From FEN-1297 sp963834015 (GTDB taxonomy: Bacteria > Bacteroidota > Ignavibacteria > Ignavibacteriales > Ignavibacteriaceae), in NCBI GenBank assembly GCA_963834015.1, contig CAWIAG010000004.1, positions 434,001 to 498,000 on the forward strand: a DNA stretch of 64,000 nt, read 5' to 3'. The notes beneath the pieces were generated by a model, which saw only the letters and a program-made list of their open reading frames with translations, had not been told where the DNA came from and made no database searches. The translations under genes and the position numbers were made by a program. This document shows positions 36,571-45,080 of this stretch, piece by piece (within the stretch, counting starts at the first letter, position 1; every line of letters begins with the position of its first letter).

Positions 36571-37811
36571 TGCCCGCTCCCCCTGATAGAAAATTTAGTC
36601 TGGGGAGTATAATGTTTATCCGGTACGCTGATTACCGGAAAGTTCATTACAATTACCCTGTAGAATAGAATTAATAATGATGCAAATCCTATTGTTACGG
36701 AAATTTCGCCTATAGATGGGAAATATGAGCCGAACGAATAAGGCGGAGTATAAGCAGTTACAAAATTATTTATTCTGTTTAACAGTACGCCAAATATTAC
36801 AAGGCACGAAGCAATAAACAGCCATAGCGGCGATTTGAGAACTTCTTTTGATAAAAACATACGTAAAGGAATTATTACTCCAAACAAAACTTCAATAACA
36901 AACATTACGCTTGCGGTATTAAACTCTGTTAAATAAACAAATGTCTCCCTGATGAACATATCTCCAATTTTGAAAGCTAAATAAACACCAAGAATTGGCG
37001 CTACCATAGTCCCAAGACTTGAAAGCACTTCCATTTCAGGCTTTAACCCGAATGATCTGGATGCCAGTATAGATTCAAAAATTACCATCGGAAAGCCGAC
37101 AGAAATTGCAGAGAGAAGAAACAATAATGGAAGTACAGGTGTCTGCCATAAAGGGTGCATTTTGGGCCCCGCAATTACCATAAGAGTTCCTAATGAGGAC
37201 TGATGTAAAGTTGAGAGTACCACACCAAGTATTATAAACACAAACATTACTTTCGAAAGCCCGCGGTCAAGTAAAAGCAAAAGCCTTTCAACAGGTTTAT
37301 TCAATTTGGAAAGGATGCCTTTCAACTTGACATGATTAATAAATCTTTCCGTAATGACAGGAAGAAATTCAATATATAAAACGGTCATGTAAATCATTAC
37401 GCATATACCGACTTCAAAAAGAGCGGATGTTCCGTTCCACATAATCATGGGATGCCAGATATAATACCATCTTCCTATATCCATTGAAACGCTTAAAGCT
37501 ACAAAAGTATACCCGAGAAGTGCAGTTAATAATGCCGGACGGACAATATCATGATAATGAGTTCTGTGTATTACGTGGCCAAGCGCTGCAGTTGTAAATC
37601 CGCCTGCAGCTAATGCTACTCCCGCGGCTACATCTATACCAATCCAAATTCCCCATGGATACTGGTTATTCAGATTTGTCACCGCCCCAATACCGAATAC
37701 TAATCGTGCAAAGAGAAATGCCAATCCGTTTATGGCAAGTATAGTTAATACAATTACTCCCGGAGTGAAAAATTTCCTTCGAACAGGAGTTGGCTTCATA
37801 TACCGGTTCAT
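36567..37811 (-). CDS. NrfD/HybB-like integral membrane subunit A
   Basis: A 414-residue protein with about ten hydrophobic helices, of the NrfD/PsrC/HybB family that binds quinone from the membrane. Family features: NNQYPWGIWIGIDVAAGVAL in the first third, the His-rich VLSTLHQSSLGTLMVIAGP, and WHPMIMWNGTSALFEV. The start overlaps the ferredoxin stop by 4 bases and its stop overlaps the cytochrome start. It is the paralogue of the 42854 gene on the opposite strand. No haem-binding residues are expected in this family. Confidence 0.92.
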   Translation of the reverse strand: MNRYMKPTPVRRKFFTPGVIVLTILAINGLAFLFARLVFGIGAVTNLNNQYPWGIWIGIDVAAGVALAAGGFTTAALGHVIHRTHYHDIVRPALLTALLGYTFVALSVSMDIGRWYYIWHPMIMWNGTSALFEVGICVMIYMTVLYIEFLPVITERFINHVKLKGILSKLNKPVERLLLLLDRGLSKVMFVFIILGVVLSTLHQSSLGTLMVIAGPKMHPLWQTPVLPLLFLLSAISVGFPMVIFESILASRSFGLKPEMEVLSSLGTMVAPILGVYLAFKIGDMFIRETFVYLTEFNTASVMFVIEVLFGVIIPLRMFLSKEVLKSPLWLFIASCLVIFGVLLNRINNFVTAYTPPYSFGSYFPSIGEISVTIGFASLLILFYRVIVMNFPVISVPDKHYTPQTKFSIRGSGQ

Positions 37812-38713
37812 TTTTCGCCCTCCCCGGAATCTTTTCTGTTTTTAGTTATCCACATTAATCCTCCAAGAAGAGCATAGAGGGAAGCAGGAGGTACAAAATA
37901 GGCAAATATTCCATGTTGAATGGACTCAGAAACACCGGGCGCCGGCTTTTCACTTAGTTTAGGAAATGCTAGTTTTTGAAATTCTTCACTTGCAATATAA
38001 AGCCAGGATGTTCCGCCTACTTCGTACTCGCCGTAAATATGATTTACATACTTTTCGGGGTTACGTTTGATCCTGTCGCGTGCTACTTTAATAAGATCGG
38101 TTCTTGATCCGTAAGTAAGAGCTTCAACCGGACAAATTTCAACACAGGCTGGAAGCTTACCGACTTTAGTACGTTCAAAACAGAAATCACATTTTTTTAT
38201 TTCAGGATTTATTGCTTTATCATATTCGAATGCCGGAACCTGGAACGGGCAGGCAACCATACAATACCTGCAGCCTATGCATTTTTTAGTATTCCATGTT
38301 ACTGCCCCATTTTCATTTTTAGAAAATGCTCCTACTATGCAGGCTGAAACGCACGCAGGATGATCGCAATGCATGCATTGAACTTTAACATTTATAGGTA
38401 TACCGGAATTTTGAGGATTGTCATATTCATTTACAACTGTTAATGCTTTTGTATCAGGCCGCCTCATATGCTTAAATACGGAGCGGTCACTGTAATTTTC
38501 AATATTCCCCGAAGGCAGGTCATGTGCTTTTTTGCATCCCCATTCACAATTCCGGCATCCAATGCATGTTGTAGTATCTACGAGTACGCCCATCCTGTCT
38601 TCCGACAGAATATTTTTAGCTTCAGCTTTTGTTTTGTTTGTTGATACCCCTGCAATCGTAGTTCCCAGTACAGCGGCAGTTTTAAAAAAATCTCTTCTGT
38701 TTTGTTTTTCCAA
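37808..38713 (-). CDS. Tat-exported 4x[4Fe-4S] ferredoxin subunit A (HybA/NrfC-like)
   Basis: 301 residues. The start is a TTG at 38713-38711 behind a strong GGAGAGG site, followed by the twin-arginine signal QNRRDFFKTAAVLGTTIAG. Four cluster motifs follow: CIGCRNCEWGC, CMHCDHPACVSAC, CIGCRYCMVAC and CDFCF paired with CVEIC. A C-terminal hydrophobic helix (FVPPASLYALLGGLMWI) anchors it to the outer face of the inner membrane. It would relay electrons between the NrfD quinone site and the 13-haem cytochrome. First gene of the minus-strand operon; the IS element begins 448 bp upstream. Confidence 0.93.
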   Translation of the reverse strand: MEKQNRRDFFKTAAVLGTTIAGVSTNKTKAEAKNILSEDRMGVLVDTTTCIGCRNCEWGCKKAHDLPSGNIENYSDRSVFKHMRRPDTKALTVVNEYDNPQNSGIPINVKVQCMHCDHPACVSACIVGAFSKNENGAVTWNTKKCIGCRYCMVACPFQVPAFEYDKAINPEIKKCDFCFERTKVGKLPACVEICPVEALTYGSRTDLIKVARDRIKRNPEKYVNHIYGEYEVGGTSWLYIASEEFQKLAFPKLSEKPAPGVSESIQHGIFAYFVPPASLYALLGGLMWITKNRKDSGEGEK

Positions 38714-39160
38714 TTTTTCCTCTCCACTTAAAGTGAAGTAAAAAATAACGTCGTCAATCTGTTTCTTACCGCATCATTTTATAGAAAACTATGCCAAGTT
38801 TATGATGATTTAATATTGAAATTAAACTGTAATAAAGTTTAATTTATATGCAGTAAACAGCATATTGTCAAAACGCAACTGTTGAATTTTTCCACATGCT
38901 TCTCGTTTGTGATAATTCGTCTAAAACCCGTTTGCTGTTATTGAGAAACTAAGAAATTGAGGAAATAGAGAAAAAATAGGCCGTCTGGAGGCTTTATTTA
39001 TTTTTCAATTCAAATTGATAGTTCAAATTTAAAGGCAGTTTTAATAAAAATAATTTTCTTAAGTAGCCCCGGGTGAATAATGAAGCCGGAACATTATTGG
39101 CTTTAGCCAAAATTTTTAAATCATTTTGGCTAAAGCCGACACTGATTTGTAATTTCAAAT
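38714..39160. other. upstream region of the minus-strand redox operon
   Basis: About 450 bp with no gene. It should contain the operon promoter. It includes a perfect 15-bp inverted repeat, GGCTTTAGCCAAAAT (39099-39113) with its complement (39123-39137) and a 9-base loop. The word AAGTAGCCCCGG near 39061 also occurs at 48641. I found no -24/-12 sigma-54 promoter here by eye. Confidence 0.6.
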
Positions 39161-40831
39161 GAGGCTGTCTCAAAAGTAATATTTAGAGGCAGCCTTTTTT
39201 AATGGCCGAACCTGTCGATCAGATTGCCATCGCAAACTTGGCTAGATTATGTGCTATTGCTATCAGGCCAAATTCTGTTTTTACTTTTTCTATTCCTCTT
39301 AAGCAAAACCTCTTAAATTTTTTGTTCTGTTTTATGTTTCCAAATATAGGTTCTACTTCTATTGATCGTTTCTTACGGTAATACATTCCTTTTTCCGATT
39401 CAAGTTGCTCCTTGGCTTTCCTTTTCAGATAATTGCCTACATGGCTTACTTTTATTATCCGGTTTGTTTTCTGATTATGGCATACTCCTCTTACCGGGCA
39501 GCCATTGCAGTTGATTGCCTGATATATTCTTATTTGCCTTAAATAATTGTTATCGTTCCGGCTTGTTGTTTGTCCCTTGTATTCCATAGGTTGCCCCATC
39601 GGACAATAATAACAGTCCTGTTGTTCATTGTAATAGAGCTTCTCGGCGGCAAATGGATTCTTGTCTGTTTTTGTTTTCTTCTGATCTTTATCAAAGTAAT
39701 TATACTTTACATATGCCTCTATCTTGTTGTCTGAAAGATATTGATAGTTCTGTTCGCTCCCATAGCCGGCATCTGCTACTACTACTTCCGGAACTTGCCC
39801 GTATTTGTCCTTATAAGATTCAATATGACCGGGTAATGTTGTTGTATCTGTTGGCTTTTGGTGTATACTGTAATTTACTATATATTGGTTGTTACTTGAT
39901 ATCTGTACGTTATATCCGGCCTTTAGCTGACCATTCTTCATATGGTCTTCTTTCATTCTCATAAACGTTGCTTCTTCATCTGTTTTAGAGTAACTGTTAC
40001 GATCTCCCAGCTTTTGTTCCTGCTCTTTATACTTTCCCAGGTTCTTTGCCCAATTCTTTTTCCCGTAGTTTGTCTTTTGCTTTATTTTCTTATCTACCGG
40101 TTTATCCTTCAGTATCTCATCTATTTTTTTTATCGCCTCTTCTACTTTCTCAGGCTCTATTTGATCAAATTCCTCCGGCTCATCTTCCTTTTCTTCTGCT
40201 TCAGCTATCTTCTGAGTGTATTCCCACAAATCCTTGAGTTGCTCTCTTATTCTTTCCTTGTTTTTCTTTATCGATTTTCCCCATACAAAACTGTACCGGT
40301 TTGCATTGGCTTCTATCTTGGTCCCGTCTATATAGATTTCTTTTATGCTTAACTGACCTGCTTCTATCAGCAGCATTACTATCTGGCTGAATATCTCTTC
40401 CAATACCTTTTTCAATCGATCTGACCTGAAGCGGTTTATTGTATGATGATCAGGCTTACTCATCCCGCTTATCCACATCATATGAATATTTTCTTTTGTC
40501 ATCTCCTCTATTTTTCTGCTGCTGTATATGTTCTTTAAGTATGCATATACCTGAACCTTCAATAACATCTTCGGATTGTAGCTGCTTGTTCCTCCGCCCT
40601 TATATAACTTCAATAATGGCTTTATGTTTATCTTTTCTATTATTTGGTCGACTATTCTTACCGGATGGTTCTCTGCTATCATTTCTTCTATTGACGGCGG
40701 TAGTAGATACAACTGGTTCTGTTGATACGGTTTAAAGATTGGTTCGGACATATCTTCTCTTGTTTTTTTCTACCCCAAAATTATTTAAATCCTCTTTTAA
40801 AACAAAAAAGGCTGCCTTTTGAGACAGCCTC
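39161..40831 (-). mobile_element. IS1182-family insertion sequence
   Basis: A 1671-bp element bounded by 16-bp terminal inverted repeats GAGGCTGTCTCAAAAG (39161-39176) and its complement (40816-40831). Both ends carry an internal GGCAGCC/GGCTGCC hairpin next to a T- or A-run, a usual shield against read-through. It holds one transposase gene. No target duplication is obvious in the flanks (CAAAT before, CTACT after). It lies between the two divergent redox operons. Confidence 0.9.
39219..40751 (-). CDS. IS1182-family transposase
   Basis: A full-length 510-residue DDE transposase. N-terminal DUF772-like domain (SSYNPKMLLKVQVYAYLKN), first catalytic Asp in YIDGTKIEANANRYSFVW, second Asp in VVADAGYGSEQNY, Cys-rich zinc segment (CYYCPMGQP, CNGCPVRGVC) and final Glu in KRSIEVEPIFGNIKQN. 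No disruption, so it may be active. The open frames on the other strand across this gene are shadows. Confidence 0.96.
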   Translation of the reverse strand: MSEPIFKPYQQNQLYLLPPSIEEMIAENHPVRIVDQIIEKINIKPLLKLYKGGGTSSYNPKMLLKVQVYAYLKNIYSSRKIEEMTKENIHMMWISGMSKPDHHTINRFRSDRLKKVLEEIFSQIVMLLIEAGQLSIKEIYIDGTKIEANANRYSFVWGKSIKKNKERIREQLKDLWEYTQKIAEAEEKEDEPEEFDQIEPEKVEEAIKKIDEILKDKPVDKKIKQKTNYGKKNWAKNLGKYKEQEQKLGDRNSYSKTDEEATFMRMKEDHMKNGQLKAGYNVQISSNNQYIVNYSIHQKPTDTTTLPGHIESYKDKYGQVPEVVVADAGYGSEQNYQYLSDNKIEAYVKYNYFDKDQKKTKTDKNPFAAEKLYYNEQQDCYYCPMGQPMEYKGQTTSRNDNNYLRQIRIYQAINCNGCPVRGVCHNQKTNRIIKVSHVGNYLKRKAKEQLESEKGMYYRKKRSIEVEPIFGNIKQNKKFKRFCLRGIEKVKTEFGLIAIAHNLAKFAMAI

Positions 40832-41051
40832 CTACTTTAAGCAACATTTGCGTAAATTCAGTTATTAATTGACGAAATATTATACACTGCATTGTTTATA
40901 ATATATACAGTTTACTCTGTACATGTTGCTAATAATTATTGTAACCGATTGATTTATAAGTAGATATCGAGTTAGAATGAGATAAAATTTTAGTGGTATA
41001 TGAATTGAACCTTATTTAATGAAATTAAAATAAAATCACACGGAGTATATC

Positions 41052-41303
41052 ATGTGGACATTTTTATTAGCTCTTGTTTTAGTTTTTGTTGCGGTGGATC
41101 TGCTTGTTAAATTTGTAATTGATCCTCTCGCATCAAAAAAGTGGAAAAAAAACAAAGTAATAGATTCAAAGGAAGAAATTATTCAATCTTCAATGGGATT
41201 TGTCGGCGCAACAATGTTTGACGGCGGAAAAGCCAAAGAAACTGAAATTCTAAATTCTAAAACGGGTGAAGCAGATATAAAAAAAGAGGAACTTCCCGGA
41301 TAA
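41052..41303 (+). CDS. small single-helix membrane protein with TMxDGG motif
   Basis: An 83-residue protein with CGGAG shortly before the ATG. Residues 2-24 are one membrane helix (WTFLLALVLVFVAVDLLVKF) with an Asp at 16, then a basic stop (KKWKK) and a short polar tail. Residues 54-59 are TMFDGG, a motif found again near the C-terminal ends of the 41404 and 44031 proteins. I do not recognise a family. It begins the plus-strand operon, so it is probably a small subunit or adaptor of the membrane complex encoded downstream. Confidence 0.75.
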   Translation: MWTFLLALVLVFVAVDLLVKFVIDPLASKKWKKNKVIDSKEEIIQSSMGFVGATMFDGGKAKETEILNSKTGEADIKKEELPG

Positions 41304-41403
41304 CTAACCTCATCTGTAGTTTTATTCACTGATTAAATAGTATAATTTATTTTAGAACATAAGTTATCAGAATACTGAACTGTTTAAATTTAAGGAAAAT
41401 GAG

Positions 41404-42087
41404 ATGGTAGCACTGTTCGTTTTAGGGGTATTTATATTTTTTATTGTGTTGGATTTTATTGTTTTGAAATCTCAGGGAAAAACTCATCCGGCGTTTGAAA
41501 AGGTTTTATCAATTCCAGCCACGTCTATGCTTCCCGGGATGGAAATAGTAATACCGCGAGGTATTTTACTTACAAAGGGACATTTATGGATGAAAAAAAA
41601 TAAATCGGGATTAATCAAACTTGGTATCGACGAATTTATCAATAAGACATTGGGAAAAATTTCAATTCAGAATAATTTTAGCGCAGGACAAAAGTTGAAT
41701 ACCGGCGATGTACTGTTCGAAGGCAGGATTGGAAATAAAAAGCTGATGTTCCATTCGCCGGTAAACGGTATTGTAAAATCAACTAATTCATCCCCGGCGA
41801 ATAAGGAAAGCTCTAAGCCTTACGGTAATTGGTGTATTGAATTAATATCAAATGATATTGCCGTTGGGAAAGGGATATCCTTTTCTGGTAATAATGCATT
41901 GAACTGGTTAAAGCAGGAGTTTATCAAGCTGGATAGTTTTTTAATGAAACAAGCCGCCGGGCAGGAGCTTGCCGGCGTTACAATGTATGACGGCGGTAAT
42001 ATTATTGAAAATGCTTCATTTGAATTAATAAAAAATAATGCCGAAGCTTTTGAAAAAGAATTTCTCTCATTCCAGTTGGAGTATTAA
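41404..42087 (+). CDS. membrane-anchored glycine-cleavage-H-like protein
   Basis: 227 residues. One N-terminal helix (VALFVLGVFIFFIVLDFIVL, Asp at 17) is followed by an H-protein-like domain at about 45-150: KGHLWMKKNKSGLIKLGIDE, then NTGDVLFEGRIGNKKLMF and HSPVNGIVKSTN. Two lysines lie 5-6 residues before SPVNG, not at the canonical position 7, so lipoylation is doubtful. The C-terminus has GVTMYDGG at 191-198. It ends with TAA directly abutting the ATG of the ferredoxin gene, indicating translational coupling. Likely a structural or regulatory subunit of the NrfD complex B rather than a glycine-cleavage enzyme. Confidence 0.82.
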   Translation: MVALFVLGVFIFFIVLDFIVLKSQGKTHPAFEKVLSIPATSMLPGMEIVIPRGILLTKGHLWMKKNKSGLIKLGIDEFINKTLGKISIQNNFSAGQKLNTGDVLFEGRIGNKKLMFHSPVNGIVKSTNSSPANKESSKPYGNWCIELISNDIAVGKGISFSGNNALNWLKQEFIKLDSFLMKQAAGQELAGVTMYDGGNIIENASFELIKNNAEAFEKEFLSFQLEY

Positions 42088-42867
42088 ATGTTGAACGAAA
42101 AAGGACTACTCTTTGATGTAACAATGTGTGTCGGATGCGGTTCATGTTATAAAGCGTGTAAAGAGCAGAATAAATTACCTGAGACAAACAAAGATTTTTT
42201 AAAAGATCACCTTTCCGAAAATACTTATACTGTTGTAGAACAATATGGTAATAAATACGCACGGAAACTTTGTATGCACTGTAATGAGCCAGCTTGTGCT
42301 TCCGTGTGCCCCGTCGGTGCATTTAAAAAGAGCGATACCGGCGCAGTACTTTATGACGGTGATAAATGCATCGGATGCAGATATTGTATGCAGGCCTGCC
42401 CGCACAAAATTCCCCGTTATGAATGGGAAAAAACACAGCCCAGAGTTCGCAAATGCGTTCTTTGCCACGATCGCGTAAAAGCCGGAAAGCTTACGGCATG
42501 TGCTGAAGCCTGCCCGACCGAAGCAACTTTGTTTGGTAATATGGAGGATCTGGTTTCTACGGCAAAAAAAAGAATGCAGAAACATCCGGGAAAATATTGC
42601 CCTCATATATACGGACTTGAAGAGGCCGGCGGCGGGCATGTGCTGGTCATATCCCCAGTTCCGTTTGAACAACTTGGTTATACGGCTAAACTGCCTAAAG
42701 AATCAATGCCTTCACTAACAATGAAAGCAATGGAAAAAATTCCTCCTGTTGTTGCAATGGGCGGAGTTTTTCTTACCGGTATGTATTGGCTGACGAAACG
42801 TAAAAATGAAATTTCCAGAGAAGAAAAATATCCCGCAAAGGAACTGAAACATCATGAAGATAAATAA
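42088..42867 (+). CDS. 4x[4Fe-4S] ferredoxin subunit B (HybA/NrfC-like), no signal peptide
   Basis: 259 residues with four cluster motifs: CVGCGSCYKAC, CMHCNEPACASVC, CIGCRYCMQAC and CVLCH paired with CAEAC. A C-terminal helix (VVAMGGVFLTGMYWLT) gives a membrane anchor. Unlike its paralogue at 37808, the protein starts at the first ferredoxin fold (LLFDVTMCVGCG) with no Tat signal. It may therefore work on the cytoplasmic side or be exported by a partner. It overlaps the NrfD-like gene by 14 bp. Confidence 0.92.
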   Translation: MLNEKGLLFDVTMCVGCGSCYKACKEQNKLPETNKDFLKDHLSENTYTVVEQYGNKYARKLCMHCNEPACASVCPVGAFKKSDTGAVLYDGDKCIGCRYCMQACPHKIPRYEWEKTQPRVRKCVLCHDRVKAGKLTACAEACPTEATLFGNMEDLVSTAKKRMQKHPGKYCPHIYGLEEAGGGHVLVISPVPFEQLGYTAKLPKESMPSLTMKAMEKIPPVVAMGGVFLTGMYWLTKRKNEISREEKYPAKELKHHEDK

Positions 42868-44029
42868 TATTCTAAGACCGACTTTTTGGAAGGTTGTTTC
42901 CGTAATAATAGTGACAGCAGGTTTATATTCCACCTACTTCAGGTTTACACGCGGGCTTGGGGCTGCAACAAATTTGTTTGATGCTGCACCCTGGGGGTTA
43001 TGGATAGGGTTCGATTTTTTGGGTGTTGGTCTTGCCGCCGCAGGGTTTACTATTGCCGCTACCGTTCATATATTTCACATGCATAAATTTGAGCCTGTTG
43101 TAAAGCCGGCTATTTTAACTGCATTTATCGGGTATTCACTTGTGGCAACTTTGTTGGTAGTTGATTTAGGGAGGCCTGAAAATTTCTGGCACCCGCTCGT
43201 AATGTGGAATATTCACTCGGTCATGTTTGAAATAACCTGGTGCCTGATCTGTTATACAACCGTGCTTATATTGGAATTTGCGCCGGTTGTATTGGAAAAA
43301 TTTAAATTAAATTCGCCGATTAAATTACTTAAAAAGATTTCCATTCCTGTTGTTATTGCAGGAGTACTTTTTTCAACTTTACATCAGTCTTCCTTCGGTT
43401 CTTTATACTTAATTGTACCCGGAAGGCTATATCCGTTATGGTATTCACCGCTGCTGCCGGTACATTTTTATATTTCCTGTATCGGAGCGGGGCTTTCAAT
43501 GGTTATCTTTGAATCTTATCTGATTGCAAGGGCATTCAATAAAGGACTCAAAATGAATATCCTTTCAGGCGCTGCATTTGCTGTCCTGATTGACCTGATA
43601 ACCAGTTTTTTATTAAAAGCTTTTGATTTCATCTTTGCAGGTAAACTATACCTGCTTATGGTTCCGGCAAAGGAAACATATCTTTTTTACCTGGAAATAT
43701 TAATAGGAACTTTTATCCCTGTATTCCTTTTAAGCCAAAAAAGAGTTAGGGAAGACAGAAAGTGGCTCTATATTTCTACTATATTTGTAATATCGGGTTT
43801 TATATTGAACAGGTTTAATATAAGTATAACCGGTTTGGAAAGATCCGCCGGATACGCTTACTTTCCGTCATTCGATGAGCTCAGCATTACCCTTATGCTT
43901 GTTGTAATTGCAATGTTTGCATTCAGGCTTGTTGTAAAAATCTTCCCGGTTTTTGAAGAGAATCATTACCCTGAACAGGCTAAACAAAAAAATATTTTTG
44001 GAATAAATAAATTAACATTGGGTGAATAA
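42854..44029 (+). CDS. NrfD/HybB-like integral membrane subunit B
   Basis: A 391-residue paralogue of the 36567 protein with about ten helices. NLFDAAPWGLWIGFDFLGVG, DLGRPENFWHPLVMWNIHS and FSTLHQSSFGSLYLIVPGR are the counterparts of the motifs in subunit A. It should hold the quinone site of complex B. There is no multihaem cytochrome gene in this operon, so its electron partner on the far side is either the minus-strand cytochrome or something else. Confidence 0.92.
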   Translation: MKINNILRPTFWKVVSVIIVTAGLYSTYFRFTRGLGAATNLFDAAPWGLWIGFDFLGVGLAAAGFTIAATVHIFHMHKFEPVVKPAILTAFIGYSLVATLLVVDLGRPENFWHPLVMWNIHSVMFEITWCLICYTTVLILEFAPVVLEKFKLNSPIKLLKKISIPVVIAGVLFSTLHQSSFGSLYLIVPGRLYPLWYSPLLPVHFYISCIGAGLSMVIFESYLIARAFNKGLKMNILSGAAFAVLIDLITSFLLKAFDFIFAGKLYLLMVPAKETYLFYLEILIGTFIPVFLLSQKRVREDRKWLYISTIFVISGFILNRFNISITGLERSAGYAYFPSFDELSITLMLVVIAMFAFRLVVKIFPVFEENHYPEQAKQKNIFGINKLTLGE

Positions 44030-44030
44030 A

Positions 44031-44750
44031 ATGAACAATCAAAATGAATCTGCAGGTAGTAATTACAATATGCTTAAATGCATATGGATGTCCTCCGGTG
44101 TCATTGAATATAAATTGTGCGATAAAGAATTTGATTGTGAGAGCTGCACCTTTGACAAAGTAATAAGAAACTTTTCAAGCGATGATAAACATAATTCAGC
44201 CGGGACGCCTAATGTTGTAAATATTATATTAAATAAATTGGAAAATCTTAAATACGACACCCAAATTATTTATTTAAGAAACAATTTAATAGCCCGTCGG
44301 ATTTTACCTAATACATATTACCTGGGTGTTAACCCGGTGTTGGTTAGTTATCTTGACAATGTTGGAATGATGATGGAGTGCAGTGCAGGTAAAAATATTT
44401 CGTCAGGGCAAACGGTTATGAATTTCTTTGGCGAGTGGGGAACGGTCAGTTTATCTGCACCTATGAATTTTTCTATTTATGATAAAGTAAACAATCCCGC
44501 CGATGACCCAATGAAATCAAAGTGGTTTGCAATAATCGGGGCTATTCAGCAGGAAATTACATCCGGAAGATTGGACTATGAGGAGTGGGATCTGCTGCAT
44601 AAGAAATCAATAAAGATTATGTCGGACATAAAAACAAATTACCCGGCAGTCGGGCCTACCATGCAGGACGGCGGCAGCCGGATTGAATACCTGCACCAGT
44701 TGTTGGGTAAGGAGAAATATTTGGAAATATTAAAATCTTTAATAGCTTAA
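44031..44750 (+). CDS. cysteine-motif, glycine-cleavage-H-like soluble protein
   Basis: About 239 residues from ATG 44031 (GGGTG 8 bp before; GTG at 44022 also possible). The N-terminus carries MLKCIWMSSGVIEYKLCDKE then C-x2-C, giving the pattern C...C-x5-C-x2-C around residues 17-39, a possible metal site. I recall this segment heading H-like proteins in other anaerobes. The middle (NTYYLGVNPVLVSYLDNVG, LSAPMNFSIYD) is a degenerate H-like fold without the lipoyl Lys. The end has GPTMQDGG at 208-215. No membrane helix. It starts 1 bp after the NrfD B stop, so it belongs to that operon. Confidence 0.75.
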   Translation: MNNQNESAGSNYNMLKCIWMSSGVIEYKLCDKEFDCESCTFDKVIRNFSSDDKHNSAGTPNVVNIILNKLENLKYDTQIIYLRNNLIARRILPNTYYLGVNPVLVSYLDNVGMMMECSAGKNISSGQTVMNFFGEWGTVSLSAPMNFSIYDKVNNPADDPMKSKWFAIIGAIQQEITSGRLDYEEWDLLHKKSIKIMSDIKTNYPAVGPTMQDGGSRIEYLHQLLGKEKYLEILKSLIA

Positions 44751-44793
44751 AATTGATTCAGAGTCATCAGGGGTATCTCAGAAGAACTCACGC

Positions 44794-44824
44794 CTTGCCT
44801 CTCTCTTTTAAGAGAGGGGAAGGG
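44794..44824. repeat. CTCTCT...AGAGAGGGG palindromic repeat
   Basis: CTCTCT/AGAGAG stem with a TTTA loop, followed by GGGGAAGGG. Same design as the repeats at 8320, 16446 and 51316. Confidence 0.55.
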
Positions 44825-44842
44825 TTTGTGGAATTTGTCTAA

Positions 44843-44895
44843 CCCTGGGTTGAAACCCAGGGCTACAAAGATTTCATCCCTCCGGGATTTAGGAA
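44843..44895. repeat. CCCTGGGT hairpin plus GGCTACAAAGATTTC repeat
   Basis: A perfect 8-bp stem CCCTGGGT/ACCCAGGG with loop TGAA runs into GGCTACAAAGATTTCATCCC and a small TCCGGGAT stem. Such units are typical dispersed extragenic repeats; related words are at 30541 and 50771. Confidence 0.6.
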
Positions 44896-45080
44896 AAAAA
44901 TCTCAAAGCTGCATAGTTCCGGCTGCAAACATCCCGGCCTTACACGCGGAAAACATATCAATCCCAGTTTCTCCAAAATATAAAATATTGCGGAGTCTGT
45001 ACTAATCTGATTAACAAAAGTGTTGATATATTCTGCATTTTACTTTTTCTAAACCCGTAATTCAATTATTTTGTGGTAAA

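Noticed and set aside
39653..40735. Long open frames on the plus strand across the transposase gene
   Set aside because: They are antisense to a full-length IS1182 transposase, with no RBS and low-complexity Cys/Leu/Phe-rich translations.
38714..41051. Sigma-54 promoters driving the two redox operons
   Set aside because: I looked on both strands for GG-N10-GC with fitting flanks and found none convincing; the IS may have removed or moved them.
31387..44750. Glycine cleavage system H protein as the function of the H-like genes
   Set aside because: The lipoyl lysine is missing or displaced, domains are fused to receivers or anchors, and no gcvT/gcvP genes are nearby.
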